Assembly (NCBI RefSeq): GCF_964021845.1
Contig: NZ_CAXHZC010000003.1
Coordinates: 372,001-436,000 of the forward strand
Length of the DNA stretch: 64,000 nt
From: Arcticibacterium sp964021845
GTDB lineage: Bacteria > Bacteroidota > Bacteroidia > Cytophagales > Spirosomataceae
Direction of reading: 5' to 3'
Notes under the pieces: generated by a model
The model's database searches: none
The model's input: the letters and a program-made list of their open reading frames with translations, nothing else
Told to the model about the DNA's origin: nothing
Program-made: the position numbers and the translations under genes
Shown here: positions 25,644-33,715 of the stretch, one piece after another
Numbering within the stretch: the stretch's first letter is position 1
Layout of the letters: each line of letters opens with the position of its first letter

Positions 25644-25693
25644 GCTCCAGCGGAGCGATATATTTATAGCGAGGGTTGAAAACCCCTCGCATA
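25644..25693 (+). repeat. Two-hairpin intergenic palindromic element, copy 1
   Basis: The first hairpin is GCTCC-AGC-GGAGC (25644-25656), followed by a 10-nt AT-rich spacer. A second hairpin begins TAGCGAGGG and closes with CCCCTCGC around a GAA loop (25667-25690). A diverged copy with the same architecture, 10-nt spacer and TAGCGA start is at 62362-62412 on the other strand. It resembles REP/PU-type mobile palindromes. It lies between the MDR-MaoC gene and comB. Confidence 0.65.
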
Positions 25694-25757
25694 AGAGCGT
25701 GTCAATTATTCCGTTTGGCGAGATTTTGAACCAAAATCATGACAAACGATTTTGATA

Positions 25758-27266
25758 TTAATTCAAAACACTAATAACCTCCGCATAGCATGCAGGTTTC
25801 TCAACCCCCTGAATTTCAATACTCGCCTCCGCTATCATTTTAAGCCCCCCGCTTGCTGTTTTTGATGCATGTTTGAGTGTAGCGTTTAATCGTATTTTAC
25901 TATTTGAAAGCACAGGGTGCAAAAATCTAACTTTTTCTGTTCCGTAATTAATACCCATTTTGGAAAAAGGGGCACTATAAATTTCAGACATCAATTTAGG
26001 AATGAGCGAAAGTGTCAAATAACCATGAGCAATGGTGTCTCCAAAAACAGTTGATTTTGCTGCTTCTTTGTCAATGTGAATCCACTGTTTGTCTAGCGTA
26101 GCTTCGGCAAACTCATCAATCATTTTCTGACTTACTTCTAGCCAAGGACTTTTTCCTAGAGGGTTTCCAACCCAAGCTAAAACCGCTTCTTGATTTTGAA
26201 AAGCAAGAACCTCGTTTGTACTGGTTTCTGGAACTTCAGGTTTCGGGACCTTGGCTGTTATTTTTTCAGCGGAGCTTGCTTCTTCTTCAGTGCAAGTAAT
26301 AACCACGGCCTTGCCTGTTACTTTTCTGTTCATGAGGTCGTTTAGGGCATCTGCACCTTTTTCTAGCGGATAAAGTTTATAGATATGTGGCTTAATTTTG
26401 CCTTGCATATAAAACTTACCAAGCTCCTGAATGTTCTGAACAGAAAGAGCGGGCTCTTCACTAGTAAACCTTCCCCAGAAAACACCCATGATGGCACAGC
26501 CTTTTAAAAGAGGTAAGTTCATCGGTATTTTTGGGATTTCGCCTCCGGCAAAACCAACTACCAAGTACCTGCCATTCCAAGCGGTTGACCGTACGGCTGC
26601 TTCCGCCCATTTATCTCCTACGGGGTCATAAACCACATCTGCACCTTTGCCATTTGTCAGTTCCTTTATACGTGTTTTTAAGTCTTCTTCTGTATAATTA
26701 ATAAGGTGCGTCGCTCCCTTTTCTTTACATACGGCTAGTTTTTCGACCGATGAGGCTGCCGCTATTACGGTGGCACCTAATATTTTCCCTAGCTCTACCG
26801 CTGCCAAACCTACGCCGCCAGCGGCACCAAGCACCAAAAGTGTTTCGCCTTTCAGTAGTTTAGCCCGGTCTTTTAAGGCGTGGTAAGAGGTACCATAATT
26901 ATACATTAAGGAAGATGCCGTAACGTAATCCATGCCTTTTGGTAAAGGGAAAACACGACTTTGGTCTACCACCGCCTCTTCTGCAAAGCCGCCCCAGCCA
27001 CAAAGGGAGAGCACTTTGTCTCCTTTTTTGAAATGATTAACGTTTTTCCCTACACTTTTTACTATTCCTGCCGCTTCGGCTCCTGGTGAAAAGGGAAGCT
27101 CTGGTTTAAACTGATAGAGGTTTTGAATGATGAGCACATCCGGGAAATTGGCACTACAGGCTTTGATGTCTATTAAAACCTCATTTGCACTTGGCTTAGG
27201 GTTGTCAATGTTTTTGAAGACTAGGGAGTCTGGTTTTCCGTGAGTCTCACATAAAATGGCTTTCAT
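25758..27266 (-). CDS. Quinone oxidoreductase (MDR) - MaoC dehydratase fusion
   Basis: Two-domain protein of 502 residues. Residues 1-325 form a zinc-independent medium-chain dehydrogenase of the NADPH:quinone/enoyl reductase type (PGAEAAGIVKSVG; nucleotide site VLGAAGGVGLAAVELGK). A linker of about 40 residues leads to a MaoC/R-hydratase hotdog domain (about 365-502) with the catalytic Asp/His block TLDKQWIHIDKEAA and FGDTIAHGYLTLSL. Separately these activities reduce an enone or enoyl thioester and (de)hydrate an acyl-CoA, so the fusion may channel a fatty-acyl or polyketide-like intermediate. Neighbours give no pathway. The single continuous frame argues against an assembly artefact. Confidence 0.88.
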   Translation of the reverse strand: MKAILCETHGKPDSLVFKNIDNPKPSANEVLIDIKACSANFPDVLIIQNLYQFKPELPFSPGAEAAGIVKSVGKNVNHFKKGDKVLSLCGWGGFAEEAVVDQSRVFPLPKGMDYVTASSLMYNYGTSYHALKDRAKLLKGETLLVLGAAGGVGLAAVELGKILGATVIAAASSVEKLAVCKEKGATHLINYTEEDLKTRIKELTNGKGADVVYDPVGDKWAEAAVRSTAWNGRYLVVGFAGGEIPKIPMNLPLLKGCAIMGVFWGRFTSEEPALSVQNIQELGKFYMQGKIKPHIYKLYPLEKGADALNDLMNRKVTGKAVVITCTEEEASSAEKITAKVPKPEVPETSTNEVLAFQNQEAVLAWVGNPLGKSPWLEVSQKMIDEFAEATLDKQWIHIDKEAAKSTVFGDTIAHGYLTLSLIPKLMSEIYSAPFSKMGINYGTEKVRFLHPVLSNSKIRLNATLKHASKTASGGLKMIAEASIEIQGVEKPACYAEVISVLN

Positions 27267-27495
27267 ATAGGTTTGTTGATTTTTGATAAACTAGATACAA
27301 AAAATTCAAGATATTCCTGCTAAAACCTCAAAAAAGAGAGGCAATTGTCAATATTATTAGGGCATTGTCGTTTTGCAATCGTGGAATTAAATACCCACAC
27401 GATAACGTTAGAATATTGAGCGTAGCAAATTCATTAGTACAGTTTTTGCCATTTAAGCTCAAAAGGGTCAAATTTTGACTTAAAGAGTTAAGAAA

Positions 27496-28155
27496 ATGAA
27501 AAAGAAATTAACAATAGTAGGCTTGGTGCTCGCCTTAGGTTTTTTAGGAGCCGCTTTGGCGAAGCAAGTAAAAGCCCGGGGCATTAATCCAGAGAAGCAA
27601 AATATCTCCTTTGGTCGTTTTGCAGTTGGTGATGAGGTAAGCGATTTTAAGCTAAAAAACGTGGACGGTAAAATGGTCTCCATGAGTGACTTTTCCTCAG
27701 CAAAGGGGTTCATTTTGGTTTTCACCTGTAACCACTGTCCATTTTCTAAAGCTTATGAAGAAAGGCTGGTTCAGCTAAACGGAAAGTATATGTCTAAGGG
27801 TTTTCCGTTGATAGCCATTAATCCTAATGACCCAGAAGCTTACGAGGAAGATAATTACGAGAATATGAAAAAAAGGGCGGCAGAAAGAGGCTTTACTTTT
27901 CCATATTTGGTAGATGATAAAGGAGTAGCTAAAAGCTATGGAGTGTCAAGAAATCCTCAAGCCTTTGTGATAGAGAAAGTAGGGACTAAAAACATAGTGA
28001 GATACATTGGTGCCATTGACGACAGTCCTAAAAGTGAAGGATTGGTAAGCAATAAATACGTAGAACAGGCCATTGAAAACCTTTTGGTAAGCAAGCCGGT
28101 AGTAACGCAAAACACCAGAGCCATTGGCTGTGCAATGAGCTGGAGAAGCAATTAA
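27496..28155 (+). CDS. Thioredoxin-like redoxin (AhpC/TSA-type), exported
   Basis: Protein of 219 residues. An N-terminal hydrophobic segment (about 5-22) acts as a signal peptide or anchor. The redoxin domain (about 38-185) follows, with the active site FTCNHCPFSKAYEERL, a CxxC pair, and NPNDPEAYEEDNYENM. This is the AhpC/TSA-like family often called thioredoxin-like TlpA/DUF group proteins with a CNHCP motif. Another Cys appears near the end in AIGCAMSW. It probably reduces peroxides or disulfides in the periplasm. A strong terminator follows 25 bp after the stop, so it is likely monocistronic. Confidence 0.85.
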   Translation: MKKKLTIVGLVLALGFLGAALAKQVKARGINPEKQNISFGRFAVGDEVSDFKLKNVDGKMVSMSDFSSAKGFILVFTCNHCPFSKAYEERLVQLNGKYMSKGFPLIAINPNDPEAYEEDNYENMKKRAAERGFTFPYLVDDKGVAKSYGVSRNPQAFVIEKVGTKNIVRYIGAIDDSPKSEGLVSNKYVEQAIENLLVSKPVVTQNTRAIGCAMSWRSN

Positions 28156-28180
28156 ACGCAGCTAAAACATTAATTCAGAG

Positions 28181-28210
28181 AAAGGGTTGTCCATTGGGCA
28201 GCCCTTTTTT
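28181..28210 (+). terminator. Terminator after the redoxin gene
   Basis: A 12-bp stem with wobble pairs (28181-28192 with 28196-28207) and an ATT loop runs into six T (28205-28210). It also argues against any mazG start upstream of 28210. Confidence 0.8.
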
Positions 28211-28238
28211 GTTAGTTTTGAAACAAAATTTAAAAGCA

Positions 28239-29060
28239 ATGTCAATTCCTTCTCAGCCGCCATTATTTACTCCAGAACGCATGAATCACTTAGTTGCCTT
28301 TGATAGGCTACTAACCATCATGGATGAGCTTCGTGAGCAGTGTCCTTGGGATAAAAAACAGACCATGGAGAGCCTTAGACACTTGACCATTGAGGAAACG
28401 TATGAGCTTTCGGATGCTATTTTAGATGGAGACTTGGAAGAGATAAGAAAGGAACTAGGTGACATTATGCTTCACATGGTTTTCTATGCCAAAATAGGTT
28501 CAGAAAAAGAGGCTTTTGATATTTCGGAGGTGCTACATGGCATTTGCGATAAGCTGGTTTCTCGTCATCCACATATTTATGGCGATGTTAAAGTAGAAAA
28601 CGAGGAAGATGTAAAGCAAAACTGGGAAAAGCTAAAGCTCAAAGAAAAAGGGAATAAGTCGGTTTTGGGTGGTGTACCTAAATCTTTGCCAGCACTGGTT
28701 AAAGCCATGCGAATCCAAGAAAAAGCCAGAGGTATAGGCTTTGATTGGGAAGAAAAATCTCAGGTTTGGGCTAAAGTGGAGGAAGAAATGCAAGAGTTCA
28801 AGGAGCAGTTTGACACTGAAAAGTCAGAGGCTATTGACACTAAAGAAGCTGAGGCCGAATTTGGCGATGTGCTGTTTTCTCTCGTAAACTATGCTCGTTT
28901 TATTGATATAAATCCAGAAACCGCTCTAGAAAGAACCAATAAGAAGTTTATCAAAAGGTTTCAATATTTAGAATTAAAAGCAAAGGAAAACAACAAACAG
29001 CTTTCAGATATGACTTTGGCAGAAATGGATGTTTTTTGGGAAGAGGCTAAAAAGGTCTAG
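28239..29060 (+). CDS. mazG: Nucleoside triphosphate pyrophosphohydrolase MazG
   Basis: House-cleaning enzyme that converts NTPs/dNTPs to NMPs plus pyrophosphate. Protein of 273 residues from ATG 28239; a longer frame to 28194 starts inside the preceding terminator hairpin and is rejected. Two MazG modules are visible. The first has LREQCPWDKKQTMESLRHL, then EETYELSDAI and ELGDIMLHMVFYAK. The second contains KVEEEMQEF and EAEAEFGDVLFSLVNYAR, with the ExxE/ExxD metal ligands. Length and motifs match full-length two-domain MazG. The stop overlaps the convergent downstream gene by 4 bp. Confidence 0.94.
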   Translation: MSIPSQPPLFTPERMNHLVAFDRLLTIMDELREQCPWDKKQTMESLRHLTIEETYELSDAILDGDLEEIRKELGDIMLHMVFYAKIGSEKEAFDISEVLHGICDKLVSRHPHIYGDVKVENEEDVKQNWEKLKLKEKGNKSVLGGVPKSLPALVKAMRIQEKARGIGFDWEEKSQVWAKVEEEMQEFKEQFDTEKSEAIDTKEAEAEFGDVLFSLVNYARFIDINPETALERTNKKFIKRFQYLELKAKENNKQLSDMTLAEMDVFWEEAKKV

Positions 29061-29248
29061 TGGTATCTTCGCTCCATGCGTCGAAACCTAGTTCTGTTTT
29101 TCCCATCTACCCTTGAGGCTACCGCCCAAAGTGCTGCTGGCAACCAACCAAGAATGGTGAGTTGAAGAAACAAACATAGTATTCCTCTAAGAATTTTACC
29201 CCTCAAAAAGAAAGACAACCAAGGAAGTAATACGGCAATTAGTAACAT
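29057..29248 (-). CDS. YqaE/Pmp3-like small membrane protein
   Basis: Protein of 63 residues, mostly hydrophobic: helix 1 about 2-15, helix 2 about 19-43 with LQLTILGWLPAALWAV, then a basic tail (GKNRTRFRRMERRYH). The pattern LLPWLSFFLRGK followed by the ILGWLPA segment matches the YqaE/Pmp3 proteolipid family, which modulates membrane potential and stress response. The tail is longer than usual. It is convergent with mazG with a 4-bp overlap. Confidence 0.65.
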   Translation of the reverse strand: MLLIAVLLPWLSFFLRGKILRGILCLFLQLTILGWLPAALWAVASRVDGKNRTRFRRMERRYH

Positions 29249-29325
29249 AGCTTTTTTATTTCTACGAAAATAATTGCCGCATCTTACATTTTCAATCTCT
29301 TATTGATAAGCGGTTTGTAGCCTAT

Positions 29326-30417
29326 TTATAGTTTTACTTCACAGCCACCATTGGCTCCAGACTTTAGTACAGCTTCTACCACTCTAATGTCACGCAGGCC
29401 TTCTTCACCTGGGCAGAGGTATGGCTTTTTATTAATTATTGACAGTGCGTCGTCATCTAATTGAAGTGGTTGTTGGCGGTCTATTGGCGTATAAATTTCT
29501 GTCCCGTCAGACATGCTTCCTTTGTTTCCACCATAGCCAGACTGTGGTTCCATTTTAAGCCAGCCCTTTTCGTAATTAACCTGAAGGTGGTTCATACTTA
29601 TTCCAAAACTAGATTGGCAGCTGGCTCTTGCCCCGCTAGGGAATTCTAGAATGTATGCGGCACTTTCTTCTACTTCATGATAAATTTCTGGTTGGGTGGT
29701 ATAGGTTTGTGCTCTAACACTTATCGGTTCTTCCCCAGTTGCCATTCTAGCACCTTGTATGGCATAAACACCCATATCTCCCATTACGCCACCACCCATG
29801 GCTTTACTTTGTTTCCAGTGGTTTGTTCTGCCATCTACATAACCAGCGGCGGAGGTAACCATTTTTACCTTACCAAATTTTTGTTCTTTTACTACTTTTT
29901 GGTATGCTTGAATATTTGGGTCATGCTGGCATCGGTAGCCTATTGAAAGGCCAACTTTGTTTTTATTGCAAGCGTCTATCATTGCTTGACAGTCTGCCGC
30001 GGTAGGAGCCATTGGTTTTTCACACCACATATGTTTACCCGTTTCAGCACCACGTACGGTATATTCTCGGTGCATTGATGGAGGTAAAATCACATAAATT
30101 ATATCAATGTCTGGGTTGTTGGCTATGCTGTCATAGTTGTCATAGGTGTAAATATTCTTATCTACAATACCATATTTCTCTTGCCATGTTGGAATCTTTG
30201 ATGGGCTACCAGTCACTATTCCTTTTAATTCGCAATGTTTAGTTTTTAATAGAGCAGGAGCTATTAAGTCAGTGCTATAATAGCCTAGGCCAACCAAGGC
30301 TACGCCCAGTTTCTCTTTTACAGGTCTGGTAGCAGCTAAGAGTACATTTGGCGAAAAGGCAGCCACAGAGGAGGCTAAAATTGACTTTTTAACAAACGAA
30401 CGACGGGTGGTATTCAT
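29326..30417 (-). CDS. Tat-exported Gfo/Idh/MocA-family oxidoreductase
   Basis: NAD(P)-dependent sugar oxidoreductase fold, 363 residues, with a twin-arginine signal (TTRRSFVKKS, then a hydrophobic core to about residue 28), so it folds with cofactor before export to the periplasm. The Rossmann start is GVALVGLGYYS, and the catalytic EKP motif is WCEKPMAPT. The C-terminal alpha/beta domain includes GGGVMGDMGVYAIQGAR. Related exported enzymes of Bacteroidota act on glycosides or are glucose-fructose oxidoreductase-like. No sugar genes flank it, so the substrate is unknown. Confidence 0.9.
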   Translation of the reverse strand: MNTTRRSFVKKSILASSVAAFSPNVLLAATRPVKEKLGVALVGLGYYSTDLIAPALLKTKHCELKGIVTGSPSKIPTWQEKYGIVDKNIYTYDNYDSIANNPDIDIIYVILPPSMHREYTVRGAETGKHMWCEKPMAPTAADCQAMIDACNKNKVGLSIGYRCQHDPNIQAYQKVVKEQKFGKVKMVTSAAGYVDGRTNHWKQSKAMGGGVMGDMGVYAIQGARMATGEEPISVRAQTYTTQPEIYHEVEESAAYILEFPSGARASCQSSFGISMNHLQVNYEKGWLKMEPQSGYGGNKGSMSDGTEIYTPIDRQQPLQLDDDALSIINKKPYLCPGEEGLRDIRVVEAVLKSGANGGCEVKL

Positions 30418-30573
30418 AAGAGTTGAATTATTTATTGTGTTTAATTAAATTGAATTTACGACGATTTAAGTGGAGTTTCAAAATTTAAAGTCAGGTCAAA
30501 AAAAATAAATTTGGCAAGAAACTACGTAGGTCTAAATGAATCAAACTACTTTTCGAACTGAAATGAGATATGA

Positions 30574-30981
30574 TTGAAAGTTATAGGTAGAAAAGAACGG
30601 GCAGACTTGCCAGCTTTGGCTTTGTTTAATGTTGGGGCTAAAGTAGATACAGGTGCGTACACGTCTAGTATGCACTGTGAAAAAGTTACGGAAATAGATG
30701 GAGGTATTTCTTGTCAATTTCTTAACTCACATAAGTCTAAAGAATCAGTAGAAAATGTCATTTTTACTGACTTTCGTAAAAGAAAAGTCAAAAGCTCAAA
30801 TGGTATAGAAGAAGAACGCTATTCTATTTGGACAAAAATTTGCCTTGGGGAAGATGTTTTTGACATTGAGCTAACACTTACAAATAGAAGCGAAATGAAA
30901 ACCCCGCTACTCTTGGGCAGAAAATTTATTAAGGGTAAATATTTAGTGGATGTCGCTAAAAAAGAGATATTAAAAAAATGA
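30574..30981 (+). CDS. RimB-like retropepsin-fold protease partner of RimK
   Basis: Protein of 135 residues of the family formerly annotated ATP-dependent zinc protease (DUF785). The signature DTGAYTSS near the N-terminus (AKVDTGAYTSSMHC) is the aspartic protease-like motif; LLLGRKFIKGKYLVDV closes the fold. In Pseudomonas, RimB is encoded beside rimK and regulates or trims the polyglutamate tail on ribosomal protein S6. The first in-frame candidate start that retains the family N-terminus (IGRKERADLP) is TTG at 30574; a stop lies just upstream, and the first in-frame ATG would delete the DTGA motif. It overlaps rimK by 4 bp. Confidence 0.85.
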   Translation: MKVIGRKERADLPALALFNVGAKVDTGAYTSSMHCEKVTEIDGGISCQFLNSHKSKESVENVIFTDFRKRKVKSSNGIEEERYSIWTKICLGEDVFDIELTLTNRSEMKTPLLLGRKFIKGKYLVDVAKKEILKK

Positions 30982-31856
30982 AGATTGTAATTCTATCGAG
31001 AAACGCCAACTTATATTCTACAAGGAGGCTAAAAGAGGCAGCTGAAAAGCGTGGACATGAAGTTCAAATTATTAGTCCATTGAAATGCGACTTAGTAATT
31101 GAAAAGAAAAAACCACAGATTTTTTATAACGGAAGCTTTATAACGGGTGTTGACGCCATTATTCCAAGAATAGGAGCATCGGTAACTTTTTATGGTACAG
31201 CTGTGGTGAGGCAATTTGAGATGATGAAAGTATTTACCACGGTAGAGTCTCAAGCATTGGTCAGGAGCAGAGATAAGCTTCGAAGCCTACAAGTTTTAGC
31301 AAGAGCTGGTTTGGGTTTGCCAAAGACGGTTTTTACTAATTACTCTAAAGATACTGAGCAGGTGATTGAGAAAGTAGGAGGACCTCCATGTATTATTAAA
31401 TTATTAGAAGGAACTCAGGGTGTGGGTGTGGTATTGGCAGAAACACAAAGTGCCGCTACATCTGTTTTAGATGCTTTTCAAGGCCTTCAGGCAAGAGTTA
31501 TAGTGCAAGAATTTATAAAAGAAGCTAATGGTTCTGATATACGTGCTTTTGTGGTAGATGGTGTAGTAGTAGGGGCCATGAAACGTCAAGGAAAAGAAGG
31601 CGAGTTTAGGTCTAACCTACACCGTGGTGGCTCAGCAGAGGTAGTAGAACTGACTGAAGAAGAAGAGAATGCAGCCCTTAAGTCGGCTCGTGTACTTGGC
31701 TTGGGTGTAGCCGGAGTTGATATGCTTCGGTCAAACAGTGGACCAAAAATTATGGAAGTTAACTCTTCTCCTGGTTTAGAGGGAATAGAAAGGGCAACAG
31801 GGCAAGATATTGCCAAATCTATTATCAGATACATTGAAAGACACGCTGATAGCTAG
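30978..31856 (+). CDS. rimK: ATP-grasp ligase RimK (ribosomal protein S6 glutamate ligase)
   Basis: ATP-grasp enzyme adding glutamate residues to the C-terminus of ribosomal protein S6, 292 residues. N-terminal domain: MKIVILSRNANLYSTRRLKEA and IIPRIGASVTFYGTAVVRQFE, diagnostic for RimK. ATP-grasp core: PPCIIKLLEGTQGVGV with the phosphate-binding loop, QEFIKEANGSDIRAFVVD, and metal ligands in IMEVNSSPGLEGIE. It starts inside the RimB-like gene's last codons (ATGA). The 3' end overlaps the convergent ZIP gene by 4 bp. No rimA is present. Confidence 0.94.
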   Translation: MKIVILSRNANLYSTRRLKEAAEKRGHEVQIISPLKCDLVIEKKKPQIFYNGSFITGVDAIIPRIGASVTFYGTAVVRQFEMMKVFTTVESQALVRSRDKLRSLQVLARAGLGLPKTVFTNYSKDTEQVIEKVGGPPCIIKLLEGTQGVGVVLAETQSAATSVLDAFQGLQARVIVQEFIKEANGSDIRAFVVDGVVVGAMKRQGKEGEFRSNLHRGGSAEVVELTEEEENAALKSARVLGLGVAGVDMLRSNSGPKIMEVNSSPGLEGIERATGQDIAKSIIRYIERHADS

Positions 31857-32671
31857 CCTAAGGCCACATCTAAAAACATCATGACCGCAAAACCTATCAT
31901 CGCACCGATGGTAGAAAGGTCTGTTTTGTCACCGCTTTGGGAAGTAGGAATTAGTTCTTCTACCACCACAAAAATCATGGCACCAGCGGCAAAAGCTAGG
32001 GCATAGGGTAATATAGGAGTTACGTATAATACTAAAAGTGCTCCTAAAACACCTGCTACGGGTTCTACCATTCCTGACATTTGACCATAATTAAAGGCTT
32101 TAAGCCTTGAAAAACCTTCACGTCTTAATGGGACAGAAACGGCTGCTCCTTCAGGGAAGTTTTGAATTCCAATACCTATGGCAAGAGCTATAGCTCCTGT
32201 GAGGATTCCCATGTCTGGATTGTTTGCCAATGCTCCAAAAGCCACACCTACTGCCAGGCCTTCTGGGATATTGTGAAGGGTTATTGCCAGTACTAGGAGA
32301 ACACTTCTTTGCCATGAAGTTTTTATTCCTTCTGCTTTATCCATAGAGCGATTAAGATGAAGGTGAGGAAGGGTTTTGTCTATGCCATATAAAAAAGCTC
32401 CGCCAAGTAAAAAACCTACCACTGCAGGTACCCACCCTGTGGTACCATTTTCTTCGGCCATGTCAATAGCGGGAGCTAATAATGACCAAAAACTGGCCGC
32501 AATCATGACGCCAGCGGCAAAACCAAGCATTAAATTTAGTACCCTTTGATCAATTTTTTTAAAGAAAAAGACAAGGCCTGCCCCGAGTGCCGTAAGCCCC
32601 CAAGTGAAAAGTGTGGCGACGAGTGCTAAAAGAACGGGGTTATAATCTAGTAGGAAGGATAATTTCTCCAT
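31853..32671 (-). CDS. ZIP-family divalent metal transporter
   Basis: Inner-membrane zinc/iron-type importer of 272 residues with about 8 helices. The two metal-binding helices carry HNIPEGLAVGVAFG and IQNFPEGAAVSVPL, the ZIP family hallmark (the second has Asn-Phe in place of the more usual His). The cytoplasmic loop between helices 3 and 4 (LPHLHLNRSMDKAEG) is histidine-containing, as expected for a metal sensor loop. It is most similar in layout to the ZupT/GufA branch. It converges with rimK. Confidence 0.92.
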   Translation of the reverse strand: MEKLSFLLDYNPVLLALVATLFTWGLTALGAGLVFFFKKIDQRVLNLMLGFAAGVMIAASFWSLLAPAIDMAEENGTTGWVPAVVGFLLGGAFLYGIDKTLPHLHLNRSMDKAEGIKTSWQRSVLLVLAITLHNIPEGLAVGVAFGALANNPDMGILTGAIALAIGIGIQNFPEGAAVSVPLRREGFSRLKAFNYGQMSGMVEPVAGVLGALLVLYVTPILPYALAFAAGAMIFVVVEELIPTSQSGDKTDLSTIGAMIGFAVMMFLDVALG

Positions 32672-32785
32672 AATGTTTAGGCAAATCTAAAAAATTTGTT
32701 TTGAGGCTCGAATATACAAATTATTTGAATAATTTTCTTAAAAACAGCTTTATAACGATATTTGAGCAATATTTTAAAAGACATA

Positions 32786-33544
32786 ATGACAAAAACAATA
32801 ACACTAGTATCCCTCATCTTTTTAAGTTTTCAGCTTTCTGCTCAGCGTATTTTTCCGCACAACTGGTTCAATGCCAAGAATTTTTATTCTGACATTGAAG
32901 TTGGAACAGGGGGAAATGAAAAACTCCTGAGCATGACTGATATTAAGTCAAATGTAAAAGGCGACTATTTCTGGGAAGAAGGCTTTCAAAAAGGGAAGGT
33001 ATATTTCTATCAGCAAAATATGACTACTGCTACTGGAGAAACCGTGGGTCTTGATAGTTTAGTAGGGGTAGAAACGAGGTTTGACCTTTGGAATAATAAC
33101 GTAGAGTTTAAATATGGTGAGCAAATCAAGATTATAGAGACGTCAAAGGTTTCAAACATTTTGTGCTTGAATGAAGATAATTCAGTTTCACAGTTTATTA
33201 ACCCTAAAGAGTTTGAAAGTAAAAACGTTAAAGGCTTTTTCGAATTATTAGGAGCTAGAGATGGTATTGCCTTCTTGCAATCAAAAGAAATAAGCGTTCA
33301 AAGGGGAGATTATAATGCCGTGTTAGACGTGGGAAGCAAGGAGCCAATAATTAACAAGAAAAACCATTACCATTTCTGGGATGGAGAAGAACTTGTTTCT
33401 ATAGACTCCAAGAAAGAAGTTATGAACTTGGTAAACTCACTGGGTATAGATGCTAAGTATTACCTGAAAAGCTCTAAAAACAAATTAAGGCAAACAGAAG
33501 ATTATAAGAAGCTAGCTCACTTCGTTTTTGAAACTGGGCGTTAA
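32786..33544 (+). CDS. Exported protein of unknown function
   Basis: Protein of 252 residues from ATG 32786; a TTG 24 bp upstream is also in frame but adds nothing typical. Residues 1-20 form a signal peptide (TKTITLVSLIFLSFQLSAQ). The mature protein is rich in Lys, Asn and aromatic residues, with beta-strand-like segments such as KGDYFWEEGFQKGKVYFYQQN and a helical C-terminal end. No family motif is recognised, and no sorting domain or lipobox is visible. It is monocistronic and ends at a strong terminator. Probably periplasmic. Confidence 0.7.
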   Translation: MTKTITLVSLIFLSFQLSAQRIFPHNWFNAKNFYSDIEVGTGGNEKLLSMTDIKSNVKGDYFWEEGFQKGKVYFYQQNMTTATGETVGLDSLVGVETRFDLWNNNVEFKYGEQIKIIETSKVSNILCLNEDNSVSQFINPKEFESKNVKGFFELLGARDGIAFLQSKEISVQRGDYNAVLDVGSKEPIINKKNHYHFWDGEELVSIDSKKEVMNLVNSLGIDAKYYLKSSKNKLRQTEDYKKLAHFVFETGR

Positions 33545-33565
33545 TCGTAGTACAGTTTTATATTG

Positions 33566-33606
33566 AAGCCGTTTTCTATCAATTAAGAATAGAAAACGGC
33601 TTTTTT
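33566..33606 (+). terminator. Terminator after the exported unknown protein
   Basis: A 14-bp perfect stem (33566-33579 with 33589-33602, core GCCGTTTTCTAT) and a 9-nt loop are followed by TTTTTT at 33601-33606. This is one of the strongest terminators in the window. Confidence 0.85.
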
Positions 33607-33680
33607 GGTATTATTAGCTTCGTTTTTCTAAGAAAATGAAAATTTGATTAGGAGTTCGTTCTGTCAAAAGTCGATTCTGT

Positions 33681-33688
33681 TAACTTTG
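33681..33688 (+). promoter_or_regulatory. -7 promoter box for argF'
   Basis: TAACTTTG fits TAnnTTTG and is 27 bp upstream of the argF' ATG, just after the preceding terminator. No -33 match at the usual spacing. Confidence 0.5.
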
Positions 33689-33715
33689 TCGAACCATATT
33701 TATTAAAAGCATTCA

